Source of the DNA: Pseudomonadota bacterium
Lineage (GTDB): Bacteria; Desulfobacterota; Desulfovibrionia; Desulfovibrionales; Desulfomicrobiaceae
DNA: 27,114 nucleotides
NCBI GenBank assembly: GCA_023393525.1
Contig: JAEWKZ010000076.1
Coordinates: 1-27,114, forward strand
Reading direction: 5' to 3'
Shown here piece after piece: positions 7,189 through 15,073 of the stretch. A model generated the notes under the pieces. The model did no database searches. It was not told the origin of the DNA and saw nothing but the letters and a program-made list of their open reading frames with translations. The translations under genes and the position numbers were made by a program. Each line of letters begins with the position of its first letter. Within the stretch, counting starts at the first letter, position 1.

Positions 7189-8811
7189 ATGGCTTACATT
7201 TACGGCAGCACGGCTTCAAGCAGCACCTCCAGGGCGAGCGCCCGGCGCAAAGACATGCTGTTGCGCGTGGCGCTGCCGCTCTTCTTCGTTCTGATCCTGG
7301 CGGGATCTGGGCTGTATGCGTTCAAGCAACAGCAGCACTGGATAAGCGCTTTTTTCGCCGTGTTTTTCGTCGCGGCGGTACTGCGTTTCGAAGAACTCGG
7401 GCTGACCGCCTCGCACTATCTTTCGCATTCCCAGGCCAATGCCCGGGGCGGGCAAATCGTGGCCAGGGCGCTGGAACAGCTGCCCAACGAATATCACGTC
7501 TTTCACGACCTGCATTTCGACGGGACGCGCATCGACCATGCCGTCATCGGACCGAGCGGGTTCTTTCCGATCAGGGTCGGCAGTCATCTCGGCAACATCT
7601 CGGCCTCGGGCGAATCCCTGCGTTTGAACGGATGGCCGTTCTTGCTGGACATGCTCAGCGGATGCTGGAACCAGACCCAGAAACTGGTCAAGCATCTGGG
7701 CGTGCAGTATAGCGGCGACGTGCACCCCTGCCCCGTGCTCTGCTTCAGCCGGGCCAGCGTCGGAATCGCGGGGCCCGTGCGCGGGGCGCTGGTCGTCGAG
7801 GCCGGGAATCTGGTCCCCGCCATCCTGGCCCATGAGGAGTCCCTGCCAGCGGACAAGGTTCTGCTGCTGGTCGAAAAACTGTCCGCATTGGCTGGGGCGA
7901 CGAACGCAGCCCCCGTCCGCTCCCAGGACGATTCCCCGACTTTTCCCGAACCCTCGGGTTCCTCCCAGCCAAGCCCGAACACCCCGGTCTGCTCGAAATG
8001 CGGGCACAAGCCGACAGCCGGGGAGTTCGCGCTCTTTCCCGGCGAATGTGCAAAATGCGGCCGCCTCTATTCCTTTGATCCCGACCAGTCCGAACCATCC
8101 TCCACCGGCCCGGCAAAGCAACGCCTCTGGAAACCGAGCATGCCCCAGTTGGCCTTGGCCGCCCTGCTTGTCGCCGGAGGGGCGGGCTATCTGGCCTACA
8201 GCCGGGGCCTGCTGGAACAGTGGCGACCCGCGCCCCACGCCGAAAATTCAGGCGAATCCCCCGCCCCGGTCACTTCAAGCGTTCCGCCCGCCCCTTCCGC
8301 GATCACCCGGAACGCCGTCAATGCCAGCCGGACCGCCGGATCCGCGCTACCCGACACGCGCATGCCGCTGCCGATTTTCACGGCCACCGCCACCATCCCG
8401 CAATCCAACCAGACCGCGAACAACACGCAATCCCCGGCCATGGGCGAGGCCGAAACGGGCATCGCCGTGAACGCCTCCATGGCCGCGACCCAGAGGTCCG
8501 CGCCCGACGCCGCGCGGACGAACGCGACGTCCGCCGCCGCAAAGACGCAACCACCCGCGAAGGTCTCATCCACAAAACCCGCGGACCCATTCGAGCACGG
8601 CAGGCTCGTGGTCACCGCCGCGCGTCCCGTGACCCTGTGGTTCAAAAACCAGCAGACCTACAAGGAGTTCGGCCCCTTCGAGATAAAAGGCAGAGGCGCG
8701 CGCGACATCGTCCTGCCCAAGGGGTTTTACAGCGTGGTCTACGTGGAAAACGGAAAGCGCAGGCAGACGACCATGAGCTTCCTGAGCGACAAGGGGCAGC
8801 TCGACTTCTAG
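7189..8811 (+). CDS. Membrane protein with degenerate NERD domain, zinc ribbon and C-terminal beta domain
   Basis: 540 residues from the ATG at 7189 (GAGG 4 nt before it; a GTG at 7144 would add 15). Two hydrophobic segments (about 23-45 and 50-68) precede a NERD (nuclease-related) domain: GGQIVARALEQLP ... RIDHAVIGPSGFFPI. The conserved Asp is present (D116), but the usual Glu-x-Lys after the IxxK strand reads R129-V-G131, so nuclease activity is unlikely. A zinc ribbon follows (C268, C271, C287, C290), then a third membrane segment (about 320-338), a Pro/Ser/Ala/Thr-rich linker of over 100 residues, and a short C-terminal domain (RLVVTAARPVTLWFKN ... GFYSVVYVENGKRRQTT) resembling small beta-sandwich surface domains. 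NERD membership is family knowledge; a role in binding nucleic acid or sensing is only a guess. It stands alone, with its own promoter and terminator. Confidence 0.8.
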   Translation: MAYIYGSTASSSTSRASARRKDMLLRVALPLFFVLILAGSGLYAFKQQQHWISAFFAVFFVAAVLRFEELGLTASHYLSHSQANARGGQIVARALEQLPNEYHVFHDLHFDGTRIDHAVIGPSGFFPIRVGSHLGNISASGESLRLNGWPFLLDMLSGCWNQTQKLVKHLGVQYSGDVHPCPVLCFSRASVGIAGPVRGALVVEAGNLVPAILAHEESLPADKVLLLVEKLSALAGATNAAPVRSQDDSPTFPEPSGSSQPSPNTPVCSKCGHKPTAGEFALFPGECAKCGRLYSFDPDQSEPSSTGPAKQRLWKPSMPQLALAALLVAGGAGYLAYSRGLLEQWRPAPHAENSGESPAPVTSSVPPAPSAITRNAVNASRTAGSALPDTRMPLPIFTATATIPQSNQTANNTQSPAMGEAETGIAVNASMAATQRSAPDAARTNATSAAAKTQPPAKVSSTKPADPFEHGRLVVTAARPVTLWFKNQQTYKEFGPFEIKGRGARDIVLPKGFYSVVYVENGKRRQTTMSFLSDKGQLDF

Positions 8812-8860
8812 CGCGGATGCCGACCACCGGCGCGAGCCGCCTGCGGCCAGACAATGAAAC

Positions 8861-8899
8861 GGCGCGGAAAACCGAAATTTTCCGCGCCGCTTTTGTTTT
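8861..8899 (+). terminator. Intrinsic terminator of the NERD gene
   Basis: A perfect 11-bp stem pairs GGCGCGGAAAA (8861-8871) with TTTTCCGCGCC (8878-8888), followed by GCTTTTGTTTT. It lies 50 nt after the plus-strand stop and just before the end of the convergent phnE gene. The minus-strand side lacks a T-run outside the stem, so it mainly serves the plus strand. Confidence 0.85.
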
Positions 8900-8913
8900 G
8901 AGGGACGTGAATT

Positions 8914-9705
8914 CTAGATGATTTTCTGCCGGATCTTGGTGACCACGATCTCGGCCACGATGACCACGGCGAAGATGCACAGAAGGATGAGCGAGACCTG
9001 GGTCCAGCGGAACAGGTCGATGGCTGTGTCCAGGGCCATGCCGATGCCGCCCGCGCCGACCAGGCCGATGACCGCCGACTCGCGCACGTTGATGTCCCAC
9101 CGGAACAGGGTGATGCCCCAGAAGGCCGGAGAAACCTGCGGCCAGTAGGCTTTGAGGAAGATGCTCGGCCATGGCGCTCCCGCCGCCTTCAGGGCCTCCA
9201 CCGGCCCCTTGTTGCATTCCTCCAGGGCCTCGCCCAGAAGCTTGCCGCAAAAGCCGATGGACCTGAATCCGATGGCGATGGTGCCGGCCAGGGCGCCGGG
9301 ACCGAAGACCGCCACGAACAGGATGGCCCAGACCAGCGTGTTCACCGAACGCGAGGACACGAGGATCAGCCTGGCCAGCCAGTTCAGGGCGGGCACGGGG
9401 GTGATGTTCTTGGCCGCCAGCAGGGCCACGGGCAGGGACATGACCAGGGCCAGGATCGTTCCCATGCCCGCGATGTGCATGCTCTCGACCAGAGCCTCGT
9501 GCACGCCGCCCGGATAATAGGCGTAGTCCGGTGGCCACATCCTTTCGAACATGTCCGCCATCTGGGCCGGGGCGTCGTAGAGGAATTCCGGGACGATCTG
9601 GACCGTGCGCATGGACACGACCAATGCGATGACCGAAGCCAGATAAATGGAGAACCGGGCCAGGCGCTGGCCCGGAGTGAAGCGTTCCCAGGTGCGGCTA
9701 GTCAT
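8914..9705 (-). CDS. phnE: Phosphonate/phosphite ABC transporter permease PhnE (second copy)
   Basis: This is one of two membrane permeases of a PhnCDE-type importer for phosphonate, phosphite or related phosphate esters. It has 263 residues with about six hydrophobic segments and the permease coupling loop GKLLGEALEECNKGPVEALKAAGAPWPS, followed by INVRESAVIGLVGAGGIGMAL, both typical of PhnE. The ATG at 9705 overlaps the end of the first phnE by 8 nt (ATGACTAG). It is the last gene of the unit and ends 25 nt from the convergent NERD-gene terminator. Two non-identical PhnE proteins suggest a heterodimeric membrane channel. Confidence 0.93.
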   Translation of the reverse strand: MTSRTWERFTPGQRLARFSIYLASVIALVVSMRTVQIVPEFLYDAPAQMADMFERMWPPDYAYYPGGVHEALVESMHIAGMGTILALVMSLPVALLAAKNITPVPALNWLARLILVSSRSVNTLVWAILFVAVFGPGALAGTIAIGFRSIGFCGKLLGEALEECNKGPVEALKAAGAPWPSIFLKAYWPQVSPAFWGITLFRWDINVRESAVIGLVGAGGIGMALDTAIDLFRWTQVSLILLCIFAVVIVAEIVVTKIRQKII

Positions 9706-10483
9706 TGAACACCGCCTTGACTATGGATGCGAGATACTCGCCGAGCATGACGAGCACGATGATGGAAATGAGGATGGCGGCCAGGAAGTCGTAGTCGAAA
9801 CGCTGGAAGGCCGCGAACAGGGTGCCGCCGATACCGCCCGCGCCGACGATGCCGACCATGGTCGAATTGCGGATGTTGGCATCGAACTGGTAGGTGGCGA
9901 AGCCGATGAAACGGTTCAGCACCTGCGGCAGCACCGCATACAGGATGACGCTCATGAACGGGGCCCCTGCCGCCCGGCAGGCTTCCACGGGCTTGAGGGA
10001 AATCTCCTCGATGGCCTCGGCGAAGAGCTTACCGATGAACCCGATGGACGCGAAGACCAGGGTCAGGATGCCGGCCAGAGGGCCGAATCCCACCGCCTTC
10101 ACGAAGAGGATGGCGAAGATGACCGGGTGGAACGAGCGGCAGATGGCGATGACGATCCGGGCCGGCCAGGTCGCCCAGGTCGGCATCAGGTTGCGTGACG
10201 CGGCCAGGCCGATGGGCAGGGAAAGGGCCACGCCGAAAGCCGAGGCGATCACCGCGATTTCAAGCGTCTCCAGAAGGTTGCCCAGCAGCAGCTTCCAACG
10301 CTCGAAATTGGGCGGAATCATGCTGCCCAGGAATTTCGCGCCATTCTCAAGGCCGATCATGAAACGGTCCCAGGTGATGTCCAGAGACCAGAACGCGAGC
10401 ACGCAATACCCGATCACGGCGAGCCACCCCAGCCGCGCGAGCCAATTGGGCTTGAAGGCTCTTCTGGTGATGGCCGCGCTCAT
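9698..10483 (-). CDS. phnE: Phosphonate/phosphite ABC transporter permease PhnE (first copy)
   Basis: This is the partner permease of the PhnCDE importer. It has 261 residues with several membrane segments, the coupling-loop motif GKLFAEAIEEISLKPVEACRAAGAPFMS, and ANIRNSTMVGIVGAGGIGGTL near the C-terminus. These are the same family blocks as in the downstream copy but with clear divergence, pointing to an old duplication. The ATG at 10483 overlaps the phnC stop as ATGA, and the 3' end overlaps the next permease by 8 nt, so the three genes are almost certainly translated from one mRNA. Confidence 0.93.
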   Translation of the reverse strand: MSAAITRRAFKPNWLARLGWLAVIGYCVLAFWSLDITWDRFMIGLENGAKFLGSMIPPNFERWKLLLGNLLETLEIAVIASAFGVALSLPIGLAASRNLMPTWATWPARIVIAICRSFHPVIFAILFVKAVGFGPLAGILTLVFASIGFIGKLFAEAIEEISLKPVEACRAAGAPFMSVILYAVLPQVLNRFIGFATYQFDANIRNSTMVGIVGAGGIGGTLFAAFQRFDYDFLAAILISIIVLVMLGEYLASIVKAVFND

Positions 10484-11274
10484 GACAACCAGTCCTCGCC
10501 GCCGTAGATCTCTTTGAGATGATCGTCGGTCAGCTCCGCGGGCGGTCCGTCGAAAACGATGCTCCCCAGCGACATGCCGATGACCCGGTCGGCGAAGCGC
10601 TTGGCCAGATTGACGTCATGGATGTTGATCAGCACCGGGATGTCGTGCGCCTTGGAGAAATCGTTCAAGAGGCCCATGATCTCGACGGAGGTTTTGGGAT
10701 CGAGGGACGAGGTGGGCTCGTCGGCCATGATCACGTCCGGGTTCTGCATCACGGCCCGGGCGATGCCCACGCGTTGACGCTGCCCGCCGGACAGGGAGTC
10801 GGCCCGCTGCGTGGCGAACTCGGTCAGGCCGACCATGTCGATGAGCTCGAAAGCCCGCTCGATGTCGTGCTGCTCGAACTTGCGCAGCCAGGCCCGCCAG
10901 ACCGGCACGAACCCGAGCCTGCCGCAGAGCACGTTCTCGATGACCGAGAGGCGCTCCACCAGATTGAATTCCTGAAAGACCATGCCCACATGGTGCCGGG
11001 CCAGGCGCAGGTCCTTGCCCGAGAGACGCGTGATCTCGTGGCCGGCCACGGTGATGGTTCCGCTGGTGGGGTCGATGAGACGGTTGATGCAGCGCAAGAG
11101 CGTACTCTTGCCCGTTCCGGAAGGGCCGATGATGGCCACAGTGGAACAGCCCCGGACCTCGAAGGAGATGTTTTTGAGTACCGGCTTGCCCGGTACGTAA
11201 GCCTTGACCAGATCCTTTACGATCAGGGAACGGGAGGATCCCCCCCCGTTCCCGCTATTGCTTGGTGACGTCAC
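10480..11274 (-). CDS. phnC: Phosphonate/phosphite ABC transporter ATP-binding protein PhnC
   Basis: This is the ATPase that powers the importer from the cytoplasmic face. The 264-residue protein has Walker A GPSGTGKST (about 52-60), the Q-loop MVFQEFNLV, the ABC signature LSGGQRQRVGIARA, Walker B VIMADEPTSSLDP, and the switch histidine in NIHDVNLA. The GTG start at 11274 gives a short glycine/serine-rich N-terminus (NSGNGGGSSRS) before the first strand SLIVKDLVKAY; a start slightly further in is possible. The gene begins 19 nt after the phnD stop and overlaps phnE by 4 nt. Confidence 0.94.
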   Translation of the reverse strand: MTSPSNSGNGGGSSRSLIVKDLVKAYVPGKPVLKNISFEVRGCSTVAIIGPSGTGKSTLLRCINRLIDPTSGTITVAGHEITRLSGKDLRLARHHVGMVFQEFNLVERLSVIENVLCGRLGFVPVWRAWLRKFEQHDIERAFELIDMVGLTEFATQRADSLSGGQRQRVGIARAVMQNPDVIMADEPTSSLDPKTSVEIMGLLNDFSKAHDIPVLINIHDVNLAKRFADRVIGMSLGSIVFDGPPAELTDDHLKEIYGGEDWLS

Positions 11275-11293
11275 GATAATGCCTTGCTTGTGG

Positions 11294-12310
11294 TTACTGC
11301 TTCTTGGCCTTCTTTTCCGCGTCCGCCTTTTCCTTGGCGATCATGGCCTGCAGGCCTTCTTCGTTGTAGCTCGCGCCCGTGGCTTCGGCGATGTCGCGAA
11401 TGACCGCCCAATCCTTCTGGTAGGTGATGGGGAAGAAACGATCCGCGCCGTCAAAGGCCTTCTTCATCTCTTCGGTGTAGCGATAGGAAAAGAACGCTTC
11501 CTTGATCTTCTCGACCAGTTCCGGGCACAGCTGGCTGGAATAGCCGAAGGACGATGTGGGGAAACGGGGGCTGGTGTAGATGATCCGAACGGCGCCTTCA
11601 TCCACGCGGCCGGCGCGCACCATGCGATCGTAAACGTCGGAGGCCACGGGGGCGGCGTCATAGTCGCCATGCACCACGCCCAGCACGGACTGGTCATGCT
11701 TGCCGGAGTAGACGACAGTGTAATCCTCGTCGGGCACCAGTCCCTGGGCCGGGAACAGGGCGCGGGGGGCCAGGTTGCCGGAGTTGGACGAGGGGGAGGT
11801 GTGCGCGACCTTCTTGCCCTTGAGGTCGGCCATGGTCTGGATGGGGCTGTCCTTCTTGACGATCACGATCAGGTTGTAACCCTGAAATTCCTTTTCGTCG
11901 CCCTTGACGGCGATGGGCACGTATCCGGCCAGGTTCACGGCAAAGCCGGTGGGGCCGGTGGAAAAGCCCGCGATGTGCAGGCGGCCGGAACGCATGGCCT
12001 CGACCTGGGCCGAGTTGGAATGCACCGTGTAGTAAATCACGTCCTTGCCGGTGATCTTCTTGATGTGCGCCTGGAAGTCGGCGAAAAGATCCTGATAGAC
12101 AGCGGGATCTTCCACCGGCGTGTAGGTGAAGACCAGCGTCGAGGGATCCTTGCATTCGCCGGCAGGCGCGTTGTCGGCAACCAGGTCCTTGTCGTTGTCG
12201 CAGTACATCGTATCAAGTATGCCCCGATTGGCGCACTCTTCCGCAAAGCCCGGAACGGCGAAAGCCAGAATGAACACCGCAGCCAAAAAGCCCAAGAAAC
12301 CCTTCCGCAT
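11294..12310 (-). CDS. phnD: Phosphate/phosphite/phosphonate ABC transporter periplasmic binding protein PhnD
   Basis: This periplasmic receptor delivers the phosphorus oxyanion to the permeases. It is 338 residues with a signal peptide (MRKGFLGFLAAVFILAFAVPGFAEE). A Cys-containing N-terminal segment follows (CANRGILDTMYCDNDKDLVAD, with an acidic D-x-D-x-D-like loop), then the PhnD core: STLVFTYTPVEDPAVY, VEAMRSGRLHIAGFSTGPTGFAVN, GYNLIVIVKKDSPIQTMADLKGKKVAHTSPSSNSGNL. The S-x-S-S-N-S-G loop resembles the ligand-binding loop of the family. I chose the ATG at 12310 over the one at 12316 because AAGGAG then sits 6 nt upstream rather than touching the start. The C-terminus is an unusual Lys/Ala-rich tail (KADAEKKAKKQ). 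The true ligand cannot be read from sequence; no C-P lyase or phosphite dehydrogenase gene is nearby. Confidence 0.92.
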   Translation of the reverse strand: MRKGFLGFLAAVFILAFAVPGFAEECANRGILDTMYCDNDKDLVADNAPAGECKDPSTLVFTYTPVEDPAVYQDLFADFQAHIKKITGKDVIYYTVHSNSAQVEAMRSGRLHIAGFSTGPTGFAVNLAGYVPIAVKGDEKEFQGYNLIVIVKKDSPIQTMADLKGKKVAHTSPSSNSGNLAPRALFPAQGLVPDEDYTVVYSGKHDQSVLGVVHGDYDAAPVASDVYDRMVRAGRVDEGAVRIIYTSPRFPTSSFGYSSQLCPELVEKIKEAFFSYRYTEEMKKAFDGADRFFPITYQKDWAVIRDIAEATGASYNEEGLQAMIAKEKADAEKKAKKQ

Positions 12311-12682
12311 GATCATCTCCTTGTTACACTGTTTGTTGTCATGGCGCGTGCGCCAGCCGATTCAAGACAAAAAACGAACATGCCCATGGAATCCTCGCCA
12401 CGGCGCGAGCTCCATTTTCACGTTCGCAATAGAAAAGAACTGTTCACTTTCGAACACAAAAAAGATTCACAAGGGGCGGGTCGCAAAAAACGGCACTCGG
12501 TCTTTGCGTCCAAAACAATGCTTCCCCCCCCAACGCCGAGGGGAGCGGAAGCGTTTCATCGACAGCCGCCAGGCCCTCTCCCCTGCCCCGTTCCATCCTC
12601 TAAAAGCGTAACCCAATTCCAGCGTTAGCGCAACGTGAACTCTTGCCGACAGAGCAGGTTCGAGGCCAAAAATACAAAAAAA
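12311..12682. promoter_or_regulatory. Intergenic region upstream of phnD
   Basis: About 370 nt without a convincing gene, between phnD and the rubrerythrin terminator. It must carry the phnD promoter (minus strand). A-rich patches and short inverted GTTCG/CGAAC arms occur near 12420-12455, but I could not identify a Pho box or a clear -35/-10 pair. Open frames crossing it have no recognisable family features. Confidence 0.35.
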
Positions 12683-12710
12683 GGGCTTTCGGATTCGCAC
12701 CCGAAAGCCC
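12676..12710 (-). terminator. Intrinsic terminator of the hdr-flx-rubrerythrin operon
   Basis: Read on the minus strand, GGGCTTTCGG (12710-12701) pairs perfectly with CCGAAAGCCC (12692-12683), followed by seven Ts (12682-12676). It lies 21 nt after the rubrerythrin-like stop and ends the long leftward operon. Confidence 0.93.
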
Positions 12711-12731
12711 CAGGAGGATGGTCCTGAAACG

Positions 12732-13208
12732 TTATTTGCGCAGCATTCCGGCCAGCAGGCGCAAGTGCGAGCGCTCCTCGTCGATGCAGGCCTGAACGTA
12801 CTTCTTTTCTCCCTCAGGCACGAATTCGCGCATCTCCAGGAAAAACATGATGGTGTCCTTCTCGAAACCCATGGCCGTCTCGATGGCCTCCTCGGGCGTA
12901 CCCATGAAGCTCTTCAGATGGGCCACGTCGCCCAGGCGGAACAGGGTGTGGGAATCGAGCAGATATTTCAGGTAGTCCACATACTCGTCCTCCTCGGCCC
13001 AGGCCGGAAGCTCGACCTGCCCGACCCGCTCGTAGAGCCTCGCGAAGATCTCGCGGTGCTTGGTCTCCTCCTTGGCCAGGAAGGAGAACAGGTCTTTTAA
13101 TTTGGGCTCGGTGGTGGTCTCGACCAGACGGTTGTAAAAAACCTCGCCGCGGGTCTCGACTTCCTGCGCGGCCAGGAGAATGTCGGTAGCCTTGAATATT
13201 CCTGCCAT
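12732..13208 (-). CDS. Rubrerythrin-like di-iron protein (ferritin family, no rubredoxin domain)
   Basis: A 158-residue four-helix-bundle protein of the rubrerythrin/ferritin-like superfamily. Di-iron ligands appear as a Glu in EVETRGEVFY (about 16-25), ExxH in KEETKHREIF (E48, H51), and a second ExxH near the C-terminus (DEERSHLRLL). There is no C-x-x-C rubredoxin module, so it would need another electron donor for peroxide reduction, or it may be an iron or oxygen sensor or storage protein. The ATG at 13208 has AGGAG upstream and lies only 9 nt after the flxA stop, so it is co-transcribed with hdr-flx and is the last gene before the terminator. Protection of the oxygen-sensitive iron-sulfur complex is a reasonable inference from position, not shown. 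Confidence 0.85.
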   Translation of the reverse strand: MAGIFKATDILLAAQEVETRGEVFYNRLVETTTEPKLKDLFSFLAKEETKHREIFARLYERVGQVELPAWAEEDEYVDYLKYLLDSHTLFRLGDVAHLKSFMGTPEEAIETAMGFEKDTIMFFLEMREFVPEGEKKYVQACIDEERSHLRLLAGMLRK

Positions 13209-13217
13209 GATAGTCTC

Positions 13218-14048
13218 CTATAGTTCCGAAGGCAGCTCTTTGAGCTGGGCATAGGTGAAGACGGGTCCGTCCATGCACACGTATTTGGTGCCGATATTGC
13301 AGCGTCCGCAGATGCCCACGCCGCATTTCATGCGCTTTTCCAGGGTGGTGATGATGTTCTCGTCCTCGAAACCCAGTTTCTTCAAAGCCTGCAAGGTGAA
13401 CTTGATCATGATGGGCGGGCCGCAGGTGATGGCCACCGTGTTCTTGGGCGAGGGATTGATCTCGAGCAGCACGTTGGGGATAAGGCCGACCTTGTGCTCC
13501 CAGCCCTCGGAGGGGTTGTCGATGGTCAGCACGGTGTTCACGTCCTTGCGGCTTGTCCACTCCGGCAGCTCGGCCTTGTAGGTCAGATCGGCGGGGCTGC
13601 GCGCGCCGTAAAGGAGCGTGATGTCCCCGTAATCCTTGCGGTTGTCGAGCATGTAGGTGAACAGGGTCCGAAGCGGGGCCATGCCGATGCCGCCGCCCAC
13701 GAAGACGATGTTCTTGCCCTTCAAATCCTCCACCGGAAAGGAGTTGCCCAGGGGGGCGCGCACGCCGATCTGGTCGCCGGGCTGAAGCTGGTGCAGGCGG
13801 CTTGTGACCTCACCCACGCGCATGACGCTGAATTGCAGGTAGTCCTTGCGGGTCGGGGAGGAGTTGATGACAAAGGTCGATTCGCCCACGCCGAAGACTG
13901 AGAGCTGCCCGACCTGGCCTGGCCGGAAGGTGAAGGCCTTCATGCGCTCTTCGTTGTTGATCACGATGCGGAAGGTCTTGATGTTGTGCGTCTCCTGGAT
14001 CACTTCGACAATGGTGGCCATGTCCGGGAGATAGGGATTGGCATTCAT
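13218..14048 (-). CDS. flxA: FlxA: FAD/NAD(P)-binding oxidoreductase subunit
   Basis: This is the NAD(P)H-oxidising entry of the FlxABCD-HdrABC complex. It is 276 residues, like AsrB/PyrK-type flavoproteins. The N-terminal FAD barrel contains FRPGQVGQLSVFGVGESTFVINSSPT, the NAD domain begins KNIVFVGGGIGMAPLRTLF, and the C-terminal [2Fe-2S] loop is CGVGICGRCNIGTKYVC (C-x4-C-x2-C-x7-C). The ATG at 14048 overlaps the flxB stop by 4 nt (ATGA) and excludes a longer open frame running back into flxB. Family knowledge from Desulfovibrio suggests it passes electrons from NADH through the Flx iron-sulfur subunits to HdrA. Confidence 0.87.
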   Translation of the reverse strand: MNANPYLPDMATIVEVIQETHNIKTFRIVINNEERMKAFTFRPGQVGQLSVFGVGESTFVINSSPTRKDYLQFSVMRVGEVTSRLHQLQPGDQIGVRAPLGNSFPVEDLKGKNIVFVGGGIGMAPLRTLFTYMLDNRKDYGDITLLYGARSPADLTYKAELPEWTSRKDVNTVLTIDNPSEGWEHKVGLIPNVLLEINPSPKNTVAITCGPPIMIKFTLQALKKLGFEDENIITTLEKRMKCGVGICGRCNIGTKYVCMDGPVFTYAQLKELPSEL

Positions 14049-15073
14049 TCGGAGTACTCCTGTGCTGCTTTCACGATCTGCCGGATATCGACTCCGGCGG
14101 GGCACTGCTTGATGCACCGGCCGCACCCGCAACAGGCCATGACGCCCCCGTGCAGGTCCGGATAGTAGCTGAACTTGTGCCCGACGCGGTTTTTCAGACG
14201 GTGCGCCTTGGTCGGACGAGGGTTGTGGCCGCTGCCTTCCAGGGTGAAGGTGTGGGACATGCAGTTGTCCCAGGTCCGGATGCGGCGGCTTTCAAGGCCA
14301 AGGTCGTCGTCGGTGATGTTGAAGCAGTAGCAGGTAGGACACATGTAGGTGCAGGCTCCGCAGGAGATGCACTTGGCCGACTGGGCGGCCCAGAAGTCCA
14401 TGTCGTCGAAACGGGCCAGCAGCTTGGCCGGGGCGGAGACGTAATCGTGGGCCTCGCCCATCATCTCGCGGGCCGCGGCGTTCTTGGCGTCGGCCTCCTT
14501 GCCCTTTCCGCCGGCGTCCGTGAACAGGGCGGACTTCAGGACTTCTTCGCCGGCAGGGGTGACCGAACGCGCCACATAGCCCTCGCCCACCAGGGTCAGG
14601 AGCACGTCGGAGCCGTCCGGATCCGCCGGACCGCTGCCCACGCTGTGACAGAAGCAGGTCGTCTCGGGGCGGTCGCAGGCCAGGGAGATGAAGACCGTGT
14701 TGTCACGGCGCTGAATATAGTACGGATCCTTGGTCTTGTCCGTCTCGTAGACGGGGTTGAAGATCAGCTTGCCACGCGCTCCGCACGGACGGCAGCCGAT
14801 GACCACGCTCCTGCCCTGGGGCAGGGTCTCGGTGATTTCGGGCTTCTTCTCCGGGATCTCTCGCTTGACCGTGAGCAGGGTCTCGGTCTGCGGAAAGGTC
14901 GCGGCCTTGGGCGACACCGCCGCCATGCGCGAATGCAGATCAAGGGCCATGCCCGGCTGAAAGCGGCGGAAGGTCACGGTGCCGCAGGTGGCCACGGGCG
15001 CGAGCACGCGGCAGGTGGCGGCCAGCTCCTCGGCCAGACGGGTCAGGTTCTCTTTTGTGATGAATCGTTCCAT
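14045..15073 (-). CDS. flxB: FlxB: iron-sulfur subunit, AsrA/HydB-like 4Fe-4S dicluster protein
   Basis: 342 residues. The N-terminal half contains VVIGCRPCGARG and FISLACDRPETTCFCHSVGSGP, blocks shared with the AsrA and sulfhydrogenase beta subunits. The C-terminal half has two cluster motifs: CISCGACTYMCPTCYCFN and CGCGRCIKQCPAGVDI. It should relay electrons between FlxA and the rest of the complex. Its ATG at 15073 shares one base with the flxC stop (TAATG), and its end overlaps flxA by 4 nt, so all three are tightly coupled. The open frame continues upstream inside flxC but that part is not this protein. The B versus C naming of the two iron-sulfur subunits is my assignment and could be reversed in other nomenclature. 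Confidence 0.82.
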   Translation of the reverse strand: MERFITKENLTRLAEELAATCRVLAPVATCGTVTFRRFQPGMALDLHSRMAAVSPKAATFPQTETLLTVKREIPEKKPEITETLPQGRSVVIGCRPCGARGKLIFNPVYETDKTKDPYYIQRRDNTVFISLACDRPETTCFCHSVGSGPADPDGSDVLLTLVGEGYVARSVTPAGEEVLKSALFTDAGGKGKEADAKNAAAREMMGEAHDYVSAPAKLLARFDDMDFWAAQSAKCISCGACTYMCPTCYCFNITDDDLGLESRRIRTWDNCMSHTFTLEGSGHNPRPTKAHRLKNRVGHKFSYYPDLHGGVMACCGCGRCIKQCPAGVDIRQIVKAAQEYSE

